This document shows, in pieces, positions 1 through 10,302 of a DNA stretch of 64,000 nt; within the stretch, counting starts at the first letter, position 1; each line of letters starts with the position of its first letter. Location of the stretch: positions 1 to 64,000 of the forward strand of contig CANMKE010000021.1 of the NCBI GenBank assembly GCA_947498325.1. The letters are read 5' to 3'. Below the pieces are notes generated by a model. The model did no database searches. It was not told the DNA's origin and saw only the letters and a list, made by a program, of their open reading frames with translations. A program made the translations under genes and the position numbers. Origin of the DNA: an uncultured Persicobacter sp. Lineage in GTDB: Bacteria > Bacteroidota > Bacteroidia > Cytophagales > Cyclobacteriaceae.

Positions 1-219
1 AGTATCAAGGTGCATAACTTTAATAATTATTTACCTTTGTAATATTATATACAGCCCAAAAGTTTACGCGCATGCCTTTCAGGACTGGTATGCCAAAGGC
101 ACTTTTTGTAACAGCTTTGGTTTTTAAGCCGAAGTAGATAGGTGGCAGAATAAAATTTGGATATTGTTCTTCCATGCATAGCTACACAACATTCCTACAG
201 TGAAATATTAAAACACAAA
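1..219. other. Window edge, no convincing gene
   Basis: This is an AT-rich stretch downstream of the susD terminator. The only open frame is a 51-codon minus-strand run from an ATG at 175 down to a stop at 20. It has no ribosome binding site, no recognisable family and no signal peptide, so I treat it as chance or as a remnant. Confidence 0.4.
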
Positions 220-246
220 AAGCACCGAACAAAATGCTCGGTGCTT
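220..246 (-). terminator. Rho-independent terminator after susD
   Basis: The arms AAGCACCGA (220-228) and TCGGTGCTT (238-246) pair perfectly over 9 bp. A short A-run on the plus strand at 217-221 gives a U-tract on the minus transcript. The hairpin lies about 50 bp after the susD stop and closes the susCD operon. Confidence 0.8.
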
Positions 247-293
247 TACTTATTCTTGTCTTGAAAACCATCTATGGTCAAGCAATATTTCTG

Positions 294-1736
294 TTAGTGT
301 TTTGCTACTGCATAATGAGTCTGTTGCAAATTAGGGTTAGCCAAAACCTTATCTACTGGAATAGGCATCCAAAACTGTGGGCTTCCTGCCTGAGCGGAGG
401 CAATATCCATTAGATGACCATCACTTGAATTTAACGCTTGAGAAGTTGTTGCCAAATGATTTCTTCTTAAATCAAACAAGCGGAAACCTTCAAATGCCAA
501 TTCCTTACGACGCTCTGTCAACACTTCATTCAAAGTACCTGTTGCTTTTGGAGGCGTAACACCTTCCTCAAATCGTTGTGCTCGAAGCTGATCAAGAATT
601 GCCGCCGCTTCAGCCGTTTTGTTCAACTGCGCCAAAGCTTCTGCTTTATTCAATAATACTTCAGCATAACGAAGGATTTTTGGAGCTGTTAAGCCAAATA
701 CACCACTTGCTTCTTTGAATTTTTCTGGGAACACATATTTAATGGTATCACCTTCAGAAGACAAATGGTATGCCTTTCTCATGAAATCGTCACGAACATC
801 TCCTTTTTTGAAGACTGCCAATAGCGTTGGGTTCGCACAGAATGCGTTGTATCCGTCATGAAGGTAAAGGTTCCCCTGATTATTGGTTCCATTGGAATTA
901 TCTGCGGTTACGCCAAACTCAAAGATTGTTTCGTCCGCTGAATTTTGACCATTGAAATAATTCAAAAAATCTTTCGCTGGTACCAAAGAAACGCCTGTTA
1001 CTTTATCCGCATTCTTTACCACCTCTTCCAAAGCCTGTTCTTTTGTCAAGCCATTCACTTTTCCTGCTTCCTCATCAGCAATAAAAAGGTAAACACGGGT
1101 TCTCAAAGCATAAACCGCATTTACGGTTGGGTGCTGAACATCCGTAGTATTTTTGATCATGGTCTCGGCTTTGGCCAAATCAGCCAATACTTGCGTATAG
1201 ATCTCCTCAGGTGTTGCATTTTTTGGTTGAAAAGCTTTGGTTTCCTCGCTGTCGTTGGTCATTACTTTATTCACCAACGGCACACCCCCATAATTCTTCA
1301 CCAATTTGAAATCTGCCAAGGCGCGAAGAAAATAAGCCTGACCTTTAAGGTCCTGAAGTTGAGCATCATCCTTAAAGAATGATGGCGCTGTTTCCAGGAT
1401 AAAGTTAGCTGATTCAACGACCTGATAAAGTCCCAAATAGGGTTTCAAATCACAGTTAGCTGGAGAACTTGTCAGGTTAACTCTATTGGTAAATCTTCCT
1501 GATGTGTTCCATGAAGGAACAACATTATCCGTTCCAATATCTGCGCCGTAATATTCATTACGTCCATAGAGGTTTTCATTCCAGAGTTTGGAAATCGTTC
1601 CATCCAATAATTCGCTTGGATTTTCACGGATACCATCTGCCTTTTTTGCAAAATTTGGATCCAAGTCCAAGTTACAAGAAGTCAAGCCCAGGGCCATTGC
1701 AGCCAATGCCCCCAGAAAATATGTTTTAATATTCAT
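294..1736 (-). CDS. susD: SusD/RagB-family nutrient-binding lipoprotein
   Basis: This 480-residue protein is a surface glycan- or peptide-binding lipoprotein that would sit as a lid on the SusC-type channel encoded just upstream. The N-terminus is a lipoprotein signal with lipobox LTSC (cysteine near residue 21). The TPR-like SusD core follows, with the late-domain pattern RYAEVLLNKAEALAQ and the C-terminal ERRKELAFEGFRLFDLRR signature typical of the RagB/SusD family. Length is normal. The gene starts 12 bp after the susC stop, so the two are surely co-transcribed. The substrate cannot be read from the sequence; the xylBA operon 3 kb away makes a xylose-containing glycan possible, but no glycoside hydrolase is linked. 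Confidence 0.93.
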   Translation of the reverse strand: MNIKTYFLGALAAMALGLTSCNLDLDPNFAKKADGIRENPSELLDGTISKLWNENLYGRNEYYGADIGTDNVVPSWNTSGRFTNRVNLTSSPANCDLKPYLGLYQVVESANFILETAPSFFKDDAQLQDLKGQAYFLRALADFKLVKNYGGVPLVNKVMTNDSEETKAFQPKNATPEEIYTQVLADLAKAETMIKNTTDVQHPTVNAVYALRTRVYLFIADEEAGKVNGLTKEQALEEVVKNADKVTGVSLVPAKDFLNYFNGQNSADETIFEFGVTADNSNGTNNQGNLYLHDGYNAFCANPTLLAVFKKGDVRDDFMRKAYHLSSEGDTIKYVFPEKFKEASGVFGLTAPKILRYAEVLLNKAEALAQLNKTAEAAAILDQLRAQRFEEGVTPPKATGTLNEVLTERRKELAFEGFRLFDLRRNHLATTSQALNSSDGHLMDIASAQAGSPQFWMPIPVDKVLANPNLQQTHYAVAKH

Positions 1737-1748
1737 TATACGCTCAGC

Positions 1749-4703
1749 TTAGAATTTAACATTAACACCTGCAGACACCAAACGTCCTTCTGGATATTCA
1801 TAGAAGGTAGCGCCGTTATCAACAGTTGTTGGGGTGTACCCACTGAAGTTTGACCATGTAAACAAGTTTTGACCTGATACATAAAAACGAACACTTGACA
1901 ATTTCAATTTATTCGCTGTCGCTTGAGGTAAACGGTAACCCAATGTAACATTACGCAACTGTAAGTAATCACCATCCTCTAAAGTACGGGTAGAAGGTTG
2001 ATTTCCTCCTCGTGATCCCCAGGCAGGGCGGAAGGCAATATCTCCAGGTTTTTCCCAGCGATTTGTATTTGCTGCAGCTACCTGATTATCCAAATAGTTT
2101 CCGTCAGAGTCAGCATAATCCAGTGTGCTGTTCAAGATTTTATTACCCCCACGGAAGTTGAACATGAAGCTGAAATCGAACTGTCTAAAAGAGAAACTGT
2201 TGGTAATACCACCATTCCAGATCGGCATGGTACTCCCAGCATCAATTTGATTTGCCTCGCCATGAACGGTCGTTGCTACTCGGCCATTTGGCGCATAGAA
2301 TAGCGATGAACTTTTCTGTACCGTCTCTTTAGTGATAGGTGCATTTTCATTCACATACCAGGCAGGCTTACCTGTCTGAGGTTCAGCACCCATCCATTCT
2401 TGCAAATAGAAACGATTGTAAGGCTGACCTTCAATTGTTCTGTAAGAGTTGGTAATCATTGGAGCATTCAACGTCAGCACCTCATTCTTATTGTAAGAGA
2501 AGTTCAAACTGGTATTCCAGGTAAACTTATCCATTTTAAGGTTTTGGGAATTAATGGCAATCTCAATACCGCGGTTAACCATTGATCCGATATTGCTTTT
2601 AATACTTCGGAACCCACTTGAGGAAGCTAATTGCTGACTCAGCAAGATATCTTTCGACTTTTCACTGTATAAGTCGACGTTTACCGACACACGGTCGATA
2701 AGACTGAAATCAAGACCAATGTTTGACTTCACTTTTTTCTCCCATGTCAGGTTCTCATTCCCCAATTGGTAGTGGTAAGCTGCAGGATTCCCCAAATAAG
2801 TATCATAAGAGAATAAGTTTTGCCAGTTATAGTTACCAATAGAAGCGTTACCTGTTGTACCATAAGAAGCTCTCAGTTTCAAGTCGGTAAAAAGCTTGCT
2901 TTTGAAGAAAGACTCATTGGCAATATTCCAGCTCGCACCCACCGCATAGAAGTTACCATAGCGATTTTTACTTCCAAAACGCGAAGAACCATCACGGCGC
3001 AAAGATAAAGAGGCATAATATATCCCGTTGTAATCATAAGTTGCCTGAGACAACAATGAGAAGAATTTAAAATCATAAGACTTTCCACCGATACCAAATT
3101 GATCAGAAGCAGAGCTTGGGTTCTCCAAACCTGAAGGAAGCGATGTTCCTTTCAAGTGGCCCCAGGTATTTGTTTCCGATTGGTACTCAGTACCTGCCAT
3201 CACGGATACATTGTGCTTTCCGGCGAATGTATGCTCGTAGTTCACCAAGTTAGTAGTGGTGAATGTTCCGCGATTACCAAATGAATTATCTACACGACCA
3301 TGCGAAGCGTTTCCGTCAAAAGTAGAAGGCGCGGTGTATGAGTTAGAGAGCGATCGATTAAATCGATAAGAGTTGGTTGAACTCAAAGAGAAATCATCAT
3401 TGATTTGGTAATTCAGTTTACCAGAAACACCACCCCAAAGATTATTTCTTTTGTTGTATTTATTTGCAGATTCATAAAGGAAATTCGCACGAGTTGTATT
3501 CATTTCATCGAGACGAGGCAATGGGTTTCCGTGATCGTCACGGCCACTTACCAAAGGAGAGTTGGCATAAGCCCCAGACAATGGAGAAGAGTAAGCCTCT
3601 CCTTTACCTGCATTTGTTGTGTTCGACAAAGACAAATCCGTTCCAATATTGAACGATAATTTTTCATTGACTTGATCATCCAAGCTGAAACGGCCATTGA
3701 TACGGTCAAAATCTGAACCGATCAAAATACCATCTTGCTGAAAATAACCCATTGAGGCATAGTACTTCACGCTTTCATTACCACCATTAGCAGACAATTG
3801 GTAGTCTTGAGTTTTACCCAAACGGAAAGCTTCATCCACCCAGTCAGTATTTATGCCAGTATCAGGAATACCATGCATCTTACCGATCGTCGACGCGTAG
3901 GTAGGGCCGTCCATAAGTTTGAAATTCCCACGGTTGATCTGCGTTACACCGTAACTTCCTGAGAAGTTGAATTTAGTTTTACCTGCTTTCCCTTTTTTGG
4001 TCGTGATCACGATCACACCGTTAGAACCACGTGCACCGTAAAGTACAGTCGCTGCTGCATCTTTTAAAACACGGATATCTTCAATATCACTTGGGTTAAT
4101 AGAGGATAGTGGATCAGTATCTGCACCATTTCCATCAGAAACTACAGGATCTGCACTAACAATCACACCATCGATCACATACAATGGGTCTGCACTACTG
4201 GAGATCGATCCCATACCACGAACACGAATGTTTGCTTTAGCACCTGGCTGCCCTGATGACTGCTGAATACTCAAACCAGTCGCTTTACCTTCCAAGCCAT
4301 TAGCTACACTTGGGGTAACAATTTCTTTTACATTTTCAATTTTTGGAACGCTGGTCGCCTGGTTCACCTTAGTATAACCGACAATCTCTACCGCTTCAAG
4401 TTGTTTGGCATCAGCGCCTAAAACCACATCCATTTTGGATTGATTTCCGATGGTTTTGGTGATGGTTTTCAAACCAACAAAAGAATATACCAAAGCCGCT
4501 TTTGGCTGATTGACTTCAAGGGAATAATGACCATCAAAATCGGTAACCGTACCGGTGGTTGTGCCCTTGATCATAACGTTTACTCCTGGGAGCGTTTCTC
4601 CCGTATCATCAGTAACCTGTCCGGTTACTATTTTCCCTTGTGCCAATGCCATATTTATGGTAGCCATGGCCAGGAAAAACATCAAAAAGGAAATTTTTCT
4701 CAT
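1749..4703 (-). CDS. susC: SusC/RagA-type TonB-dependent outer-membrane transporter
   Basis: This 984-residue protein is the energy-coupled outer-membrane channel of a Sus-like pair. In order it shows a signal peptide ending near ALAQ (about residue 22), a carboxypeptidase-D-like regulatory domain (GQVTDDTGETLPGVNVMIKG, with DFDGHYSLEV), a plug domain with the SusC motif around VRGMGSISSSADPLYVIDG, and a long beta-barrel ending in an aromatic residue (GVNVKF). There is no anti-sigma-interacting STN domain between signal peptide and CarboxypepD domain, so it is probably not controlled by an ECF sigma/anti-sigma pair. It is first in the operon with susD. An AT-rich spacer of about 840 bp upstream would hold its promoter. 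Confidence 0.95.
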   Translation of the reverse strand: MRKISFLMFFLAMATINMALAQGKIVTGQVTDDTGETLPGVNVMIKGTTTGTVTDFDGHYSLEVNQPKAALVYSFVGLKTITKTIGNQSKMDVVLGADAKQLEAVEIVGYTKVNQATSVPKIENVKEIVTPSVANGLEGKATGLSIQQSSGQPGAKANIRVRGMGSISSSADPLYVIDGVIVSADPVVSDGNGADTDPLSSINPSDIEDIRVLKDAAATVLYGARGSNGVIVITTKKGKAGKTKFNFSGSYGVTQINRGNFKLMDGPTYASTIGKMHGIPDTGINTDWVDEAFRLGKTQDYQLSANGGNESVKYYASMGYFQQDGILIGSDFDRINGRFSLDDQVNEKLSFNIGTDLSLSNTTNAGKGEAYSSPLSGAYANSPLVSGRDDHGNPLPRLDEMNTTRANFLYESANKYNKRNNLWGGVSGKLNYQINDDFSLSSTNSYRFNRSLSNSYTAPSTFDGNASHGRVDNSFGNRGTFTTTNLVNYEHTFAGKHNVSVMAGTEYQSETNTWGHLKGTSLPSGLENPSSASDQFGIGGKSYDFKFFSLLSQATYDYNGIYYASLSLRRDGSSRFGSKNRYGNFYAVGASWNIANESFFKSKLFTDLKLRASYGTTGNASIGNYNWQNLFSYDTYLGNPAAYHYQLGNENLTWEKKVKSNIGLDFSLIDRVSVNVDLYSEKSKDILLSQQLASSSGFRSIKSNIGSMVNRGIEIAINSQNLKMDKFTWNTSLNFSYNKNEVLTLNAPMITNSYRTIEGQPYNRFYLQEWMGAEPQTGKPAWYVNENAPITKETVQKSSSLFYAPNGRVATTVHGEANQIDAGSTMPIWNGGITNSFSFRQFDFSFMFNFRGGNKILNSTLDYADSDGNYLDNQVAAANTNRWEKPGDIAFRPAWGSRGGNQPSTRTLEDGDYLQLRNVTLGYRLPQATANKLKLSSVRFYVSGQNLFTWSNFSGYTPTTVDNGATFYEYPEGRLVSAGVNVKF

Positions 4704-5540
4704 CGCAAAGTGCTTTTCAAGAATTAAAGAATAAGTAGGTTAAATAAACTTCAAAGATCATACTAAACTTGATTGCCCCGAGTCAACGGGTCAATTTCAC
4801 CTTCCGAATTATCAAATTCATTTTGTGTAGCGTCTTATCAAACAGTGAAATTTATATGGTATTAATTTGATAGAATATTAGGGTATTTAGTAAGAGATTA
4901 TCATCATTGAATGCTCATTAGTGATAAAAACACAAAATTACCCCTCCTTCTAAAGCACTAAACTAATTGGTCGGAATCGCTTATACCAACTTGTTAAAGA
5001 CAATTTACACTCCCTTAACTGCATTCTAATTAGCTGCCTTGGAAAGGGATAATTAACAATACCTGAATCACTAAATGCTTAATTAAGAAAAGATTGGCTA
5101 CACAATAAAAATTGTATTTGACCGATATACATCAGTTTAGGAATAGACTCTCAGAATTCGATAACAAATATTCAATGCATAAATCATAAATAACCAAATA
5201 TTATTTTGTTATGGCTTTGGGCGTATTTCAAGCATGGAAGATTAAGCCAAAACGATCGTGTGCCTAAGCTAAAATCCGAAATGATGAACGGTATTTTAAA
5301 ATGACAAATAAAATAAGTGCAAATAGTAATTTGGCATCAGTGGGGGCTGATGAATAAAATGAAGCGCATGAAAAGTAGGAAGCAGGTCGCTTTAAGGCAT
5401 GTAATAAATCAACTTTCAGGGATCACGCTAATTTCATCAGCAGCAACTCCTGAAAATAAAGGGGGAAACTCGTATTCCGTTAAGAAAGTGCCGGGCGATA
5501 TTCTCCCGTGTGCGATTGAAAAATCCGTGGCCAATAAAAA
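4704..5540. other. Long AT-rich leader region of susCD
   Basis: No credible gene is present in about 840 bases. An 84-codon plus-strand frame at 5317-5571 runs into the aminopeptidase terminator and has no family features. The region must contain the susC promoter. A small GC inverted repeat (TTGACCCG / CGGGGCAA on the minus strand, about 4772-4793), roughly 70 bp upstream of the susC start, could be an operator. Confidence 0.5.
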
Positions 5541-5564
5541 AGCCTCAACCAAGTGGCTGAGGCT
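5541..5564 (-). terminator. Terminator after the M29 aminopeptidase
   Basis: AGCCTCA (5541-5547) pairs with TGAGGCT (5558-5564). The preceding plus-strand A-run (5536-5540) gives the U-tract on the minus transcript. It lies about 20 bp past the aminopeptidase stop and separates that gene from susCD. Confidence 0.85.
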
Positions 5565-5584
5565 AATTTAAGTGATGCGGTTTA

Positions 5585-6700
5585 TTATTTCAGGTTTTCA
5601 GGGTTCAGTCCTTCCAACTCTGGAATCACAAATAATCCATCTTTGCGAATCAAACGGCCATCGAAATACATTTCGCCTCCGCCATATTCCTCACGTTGAA
5701 TACAAACCAAGTCCCAGTGCACGCTTGAACGGTTACCATTGTCTGCAGACTCATAAGCCTGTCCAGGAGTGAAATGGAATGAACCGCCGATTTTTTCATC
5801 AAAAAGAATATCGCCCATTGGTTCCATGATATATGGATTCACGCCAATCGCAAACTCCCCAACAAATCTTGCGCCTTCATCAGTATCAAATACCTTATTG
5901 ATACGCTCGGTATCGTTGGCTGTGGCTTTGATGATCTTTCCGTTTTCGAAAGTCAGCTGAACATTTTCATACATGAATCCCTGATAAGGAGACATGGCGT
6001 TATAAGTAACAGTGCCATTAACCGAATCTTTTACTGGAGCGGTAAACACCTCTCCGTCGGGAATATTTCGCTTACCCGAACATTTCACCGCAGGAATATC
6101 CTTGATCGAGAAAGTAAGGTCAGTATTTGGTCCTTTAATATGAACCTGATCTGTGGCTTCCATCAATGTCTGAAGTGCATTCATGGCTTGGTCCATCTTG
6201 GCGTAATCAAGGGTACAAACGTTAAAATAATGATCCTCGAAAGCCTCAGTGCTCATTTTCGCCAACTGTGCCATCGAGGCGGTTGGGTAACGCAACACCA
6301 CCCAGCGGGTCTTAGCCACACGAAGGTCAAGGTGTACTTTCTTTAAAATAGTCTCATTGAAGATTTCCGTCTTTTCATGCGGAACGTCAGTGAATTCATT
6401 CACATTATCACCTGCACGCAAACCGATGTAAGCATCCATATCCCTCATCATGTCGGCTTCGGCCTGCGCCATGCGTTCAAATTGCGCTTTAGTCGCACCC
6501 ATTCGCAAGCTGCGTTCCACTTCAAGGTCTTTTAATGAAACAAAAGGAAGGGCACCGATTTTATTGGCCTCTTTCACCAAAGCTATGACTAATTCCTTTT
6601 GCACACCAAAATTTTCAATCAGCACTTTTTCACCTGCTTTGAGGTCGCAGGAGTAGTTAATTAAATTTTTGGCTAATAGATCTATTCTTGGGTCTTTCAT
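5585..6700 (-). CDS. M29-family aminopeptidase
   Basis: This 371-residue cytoplasmic metallo-aminopeptidase belongs to the AmpS/PepS/aminopeptidase T family, which removes N-terminal residues from peptides using a co-catalytic metal pair. Family landmarks are GKRNIPDGEVFTAPV, FVGEFAIGVNP (first metal-binding Glu), DEKIGGSFHFTPGQAY (second Glu plus His) and SVHWDLV (His and Asp ligands). All expected ligands appear to be present and the length is typical. It is monocistronic, with its own terminator, between the susCD and xylBA units. A role in peptide recycling is a family inference. Confidence 0.9.
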   Translation of the reverse strand: MKDPRIDLLAKNLINYSCDLKAGEKVLIENFGVQKELVIALVKEANKIGALPFVSLKDLEVERSLRMGATKAQFERMAQAEADMMRDMDAYIGLRAGDNVNEFTDVPHEKTEIFNETILKKVHLDLRVAKTRWVVLRYPTASMAQLAKMSTEAFEDHYFNVCTLDYAKMDQAMNALQTLMEATDQVHIKGPNTDLTFSIKDIPAVKCSGKRNIPDGEVFTAPVKDSVNGTVTYNAMSPYQGFMYENVQLTFENGKIIKATANDTERINKVFDTDEGARFVGEFAIGVNPYIMEPMGDILFDEKIGGSFHFTPGQAYESADNGNRSSVHWDLVCIQREEYGGGEMYFDGRLIRKDGLFVIPELEGLNPENLK

Positions 6701-7084
6701 GAGTGAACTATTTTGTTGTTTAAATTTATTTTACGAAAAGAGATTTTTTCAGCCCAAAGCTAAAGAAAGAATTTTAAGTGTGCCTATATTTTAAGCCATA
6801 GATTGATAATTTAGTTTAGGTGGTTTGTATGGTTGGAGGTGTTAAGGACCATGATTACCTTGATTTACAGGATTACCGGGATATATGATAGGGGTAGTGA
6901 AAAGCGCCATCCCGTAGAGACGTTATTTTTAACGTCTAACATAGTGCTGATTTTATCTGCTTTCCCGTAGGTTTATTCAAATGGTTAGGTAAGTCGTTCT
7001 TCCGAACGCCGGTACATGCATTTCAAATTTAGACCCAATCAACTTCGAAACCTTTAACTTAATGACATTAAAGGAAAAAAATAA
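6701..7084. other. Intergenic spacer with a repeat-like hairpin
   Basis: No gene is seen. The spacer holds a perfect 20-bp hairpin at 6918-6937 (AGACGTTA, loop TTTT, TAACGTCT) preceded by CCCGTAG, and a second small hairpin CGTTC-TTCC-GAACG near 6993-7006. These resemble the GTAGAGACG-type dispersed palindromic repeats seen in many Bacteroidota genomes. Confidence 0.45.
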
Positions 7085-7108
7085 AGCCCCGACCCTAAGG
7101 CCGAGGCT
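7085..7108 (-). terminator. Terminator after xylA
   Basis: On the minus strand AGCCTCGGCC pairs with GGTCGGGGCT (two G-U pairs) around a TTA-type loop, followed by a T-rich tract. It lies about 30 bp past the xylA stop. Confidence 0.8.
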
Positions 7109-7137
7109 TGCAAAAGTAAAAACAAATATTTTATATT

Positions 7138-8451
7138 TTAGAACAAGTGGCGGTTAACCATTGCTTCAATGAACTCCTGACGGCCAGAAGTACGTGCAGG
7201 CTCTCCAACGCCAACAGCATGCGTACGCAAGTCTTCCAAAGTCAATTTTCCTGCTTCGAAGTCTGCACCGATTCCTGCATCAAATGATGCATAACGCTCT
7301 TTTCTCAAGCTTTTATATTCAGAGTTCTCCAAAATATCATTCGCTACCAACAACGCTTTGGCGAACAGATCCATTGATGAGATGTGTGCGATGAACAAAT
7401 CTTCCGCCGTGAATGAATTACGACGGATCTTGGCATCAAAGTTTACACCACCACCTTGCAATCCACCACCTTCAAGGATGATTAACATTGCCTCAGTGAT
7501 TTCTGAAAGATTCGTTGGGAACTGATCAGTATCCCATCCGTTTTGGTAATCTCCGCGGTTGGCATCGATGGATCCCAACATGCCATTATCAACAGCTACC
7601 TGCAATTCGTGTGTGAAAGTATGACCTGCCAAAGTAGCGTGGTTTACCTCAATGTTCAGTTTGAAATCATCCTGAAGACCGTATTTATTCAAGAAACCTA
7701 CTACCGTTTCAGAATCGAAATCATACTGGTGCTTGGTTGGCTCAGCTGGCTTTGGCTCAATGAAAAATGTTCCCTCGAAACCATTTTTACGTGCATAATC
7801 ACGTGCCATAGTCAAGAATTGTGCAAGGTGCTCTTTCTCACGCTTCATGTCTGTATTCAACAAAGACATATAACCTTCACGGCCACCCCAGAACACATAG
7901 TTTTCACCGCCCAAAGCGATCGTTGCATCCAATGCATTTTTCACCTGCGTCCCTGCATGTGCCAATACATTGAAATCAGGGTTGGTAGAAGCACCATTCA
8001 TATAGCGAGGGTTAGAGAATACGTTCGCCGTACCCCATAACAACTTCATTCCTGTTTCTTTTTGCTTCACCTGAGCGTGCTCGACGATGCTGTTCAAGCG
8101 GCGCTCATATTCTGCAATAGAACTCCCCTCGTCCACTAAATCAATATCGTGGAAACAATAGTAAGGTGTTCCTAATTTAGACATGAACTCAAAAGCGGCA
8201 TCCATACGCATTTTTGCGCGCTCTACTGCATCCGTTTTCGATGCCCAAGGGAACTCACGTGTTCCAGGACCAAACGGATCGCCACCTTCACCACAGAAGG
8301 TATGCCAGTATGCAGTGGCAAATTTGAAGTGGTCTTTCATGGTTTTTCCAGCCACCACTCGGTTTTCGTCATAATAACGAAAAGCCATAGGGTTTTTAGA
8401 ATCTGCGCCTTCAAATTTGATTTTATCGATGCCTTTAAAAAATTCACTCAT
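7138..8451 (-). CDS. xylA: Xylose isomerase
   Basis: XylA (437 residues) converts D-xylose to D-xylulose in the cytoplasm (EC 5.3.1.5). Metal-dependent TIM-barrel landmarks are all visible: FHDIDL with the catalytic His, [41 protein letters not shown] (metal Glu and the KP motif), [14 protein letters not shown] (Glu and His ligands) and [20 protein letters not shown] (Asp ligands). The length matches the long class II type. It is the second gene of a xylB-xylA operon with a 101-bp spacer. There is no xylR-type regulator or xylose transporter beside it. Confidence 0.97.
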   Translation of the reverse strand: MSEFFKGIDKIKFEGADSKNPMAFRYYDENRVVAGKTMKDHFKFATAYWHTFCGEGGDPFGPGTREFPWASKTDAVERAKMRMDAAFEFMSKLGTPYYCFHDIDLVDEGSSIAEYERRLNSIVEHAQVKQKETGMKLLWGTANVFSNPRYMNGASTNPDFNVLAHAGTQVKNALDATIALGGENYVFWGGREGYMSLLNTDMKREKEHLAQFLTMARDYARKNGFEGTFFIEPKPAEPTKHQYDFDSETVVGFLNKYGLQDDFKLNIEVNHATLAGHTFTHELQVAVDNGMLGSIDANRGDYQNGWDTDQFPTNLSEITEAMLIILEGGGLQGGGVNFDAKIRRNSFTAEDLFIAHISSMDLFAKALLVANDILENSEYKSLRKERYASFDAGIGADFEAGKLTLEDLRTHAVGVGEPARTSGRQEFIEAMVNRHLF

Positions 8452-8552
8452 AACTATATTTTTAAAAATGTTTATTGTTTCTTTTTTTATGAAAAAGGTG
8501 ATTTGCGGTGAGTAGTTTACCTACAGATTTTCACCGATTATTTATTCTCCAT

Positions 8553-10019
8553 TTATTTCAATAAAGCCTTCCAACGCTGATAAGCCTCCTGATATTGGGC
8601 ACTCATCGCAGTATTGGGCTCAATCAATCCCAGTTTTTCGGTAGAAGCGAAAGCCTCATCAAAAGAAGCAAAATGCCCATGCCCATAAGCTGCTCCCATC
8701 GCTGCCCCACGGCTTCCATCAGTAGCATATAGCTCAATCGGAGCTCCCGAAACCCCTGCAAGCGTATCTCTAAAAATCGGACTCAGGAACATATTCGCCT
8801 TCCCCGCACGGATCACTTTCGGGTCGATACCGATTTCCTGCATCACCTCCATGCCGTAATAGAAAGAGAAAACAATCCCTTCCTGCGCAGCACGCAACAA
8901 TTGTCCTTTTCCATGACGGTTGAAGTCCAATCCATGAATCGAAGCACCAGGGTTTGCATTTTCCAATACACGCTCCGCCCCATTACCAAACGGCAAAATA
9001 CTCAGCCCTTCCGCACCGATAGCGACTGATGATGCCAGCTCATTCATTTCAGGATAAGACAAATCCTTGGCGACATTCTGACGCATCCAATTATTTAAAA
9101 TTCCTGTTCCATTGATGCACAATAACACCCCCAAGCGCCTTGCTGATTCGCTGTGATTAACATGCGCGAAAGTATTCACCCGTGATTTTGGATCGTATTT
9201 CAATTGATCACTTACCCCATAAACCACGCCCGAAGTCCCTGCCGTAGCCGCAATATCCCCTGGTTTCATCACATTGAGAGACAAAGCATTATTCGGCTGA
9301 TCTCCAGAACGGTAACATACTGGCACGCCCTCCCGAAGGCCGAGCTCTTCTGCCATGGTGGAATTTACACGCACCTGCTCGCCAAAAGTGGGAACAATAT
9401 CGGGAATCAATGATGCAGAAATACCATACTGTTCAAGCACGATCTCCGCGACATCATTAGATTTAAAATCCCACAAAATACCCTCCGACAAGCCCGTAGG
9501 TGTAGTAGTGATTTCACCACTGAGTTTCATTGCGATATAATCACCAGGAAGCATCATTTTGTGTACCTGCTCATAAACCGCTGGCTCGTTTTCCATCACC
9601 CATTTAAGCTTGGAGGCCGTAAAATTTCCCGGGGAATTTAAACAGTGAATAAGACATTTTTCAGCACCGATATTTTCAAAAGCAGTATTTCCAATTTCCA
9701 CCGCTCGACTGTCGCACCATATAATAGAAGGTCGTAATACCTGCTGCTGTTTATTGACCAACACCAGACCATGCATTTGGTAAGTGATGCCAATCCCATT
9801 AACAGCCTTGAGGTCAATTTTTTTTCCTGCAATTTTTGTCGCAGCAGTTAATGAGTCCCACCACATTTCAGGTGACTGCTCTGCCCATCCCGCCTGAGGG
9901 CTGTCAATTAATTGCTCCTGCTCAGGGTAAGTTACAGAGAGGACTTGCTGCCCATCAGTTGCCGAGATGACCGACAACTTTACTGATGAGGTTCCTATGT
10001 CATAGCCTAAAAAATACAT
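8553..10019 (-). CDS. xylB: Xylulokinase
   Basis: XylB (488 residues) phosphorylates D-xylulose to xylulose 5-phosphate for the pentose phosphate pathway. It is an FGGY-family sugar kinase. The N-terminal phosphate-binding motif LGYDIGTSSVKLSVI, the xylulokinase signature YQMHGLV, the mid-domain GDQPNNALSLNVMKPG and the C-terminal ATP-site region ATDGSRGAAMGAAYG are all visible. It is first in the operon with xylA. The 283-bp divergent spacer to the H-NOX gene contains a terminator-like hairpin in the xylB leader. Confidence 0.95.
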   Translation of the reverse strand: MYFLGYDIGTSSVKLSVISATDGQQVLSVTYPEQEQLIDSPQAGWAEQSPEMWWDSLTAATKIAGKKIDLKAVNGIGITYQMHGLVLVNKQQQVLRPSIIWCDSRAVEIGNTAFENIGAEKCLIHCLNSPGNFTASKLKWVMENEPAVYEQVHKMMLPGDYIAMKLSGEITTTPTGLSEGILWDFKSNDVAEIVLEQYGISASLIPDIVPTFGEQVRVNSTMAEELGLREGVPVCYRSGDQPNNALSLNVMKPGDIAATAGTSGVVYGVSDQLKYDPKSRVNTFAHVNHSESARRLGVLLCINGTGILNNWMRQNVAKDLSYPEMNELASSVAIGAEGLSILPFGNGAERVLENANPGASIHGLDFNRHGKGQLLRAAQEGIVFSFYYGMEVMQEIGIDPKVIRAGKANMFLSPIFRDTLAGVSGAPIELYATDGSRGAAMGAAYGHGHFASFDEAFASTEKLGLIEPNTAMSAQYQEAYQRWKALLK

Positions 10020-10147
10020 ATAGGATTAATTTTATGATGAAGCGCAAATCATTGAATAGTTCGTAATTCAATAAAAAATTCAACGCTGTATTTTGTGTTC
10101 TTCATAAAGAAACACTTAAAATCCGCTTATGTCAATATCCCTGTGCC

Positions 10148-10180
10148 GCCCGCTGAAAAAAAGCGGTTTCGCAACCGTTC
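10148..10180 (-). promoter_or_regulatory. Terminator-like hairpin in the xylBA leader
   Basis: On the minus strand CGGTT, loop GCGA (a GNRA tetraloop), AACCG, then C and seven Ts form a short intrinsic-terminator shape about 135-145 nt upstream of the xylB ATG. The 3' arm can alternatively pair with the following CAGCGG, placing the T-run in a loop. It may attenuate xylBA or simply block antisense transcription towards xylB. Confidence 0.4.
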
Positions 10181-10302
10181 CCGAGCCTATTTTTTTCTGC
10201 GGATTTGTTACATCTCCTACGTCGGGCAAGAAAATTTTCCAACAACTCAATGAAATGATCATGGTATATTATTGCTAACAGTATCACCAAAATCTTACTT
10301 AT

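Noticed and set aside
20-175. 51-codon minus-strand frame at the window edge
   Set aside because: It is short, has no ribosome binding site and no recognisable domain.
5317-5571. 84-codon plus-strand frame upstream of susC
   Set aside because: It reads through the aminopeptidase terminator hairpin and has no family features.
294-10019. A xylan polysaccharide utilisation locus
   Set aside because: susCD, the aminopeptidase and xylBA have separate terminators, and no glycoside hydrolase, esterase or sugar-sensing regulator lies among them.
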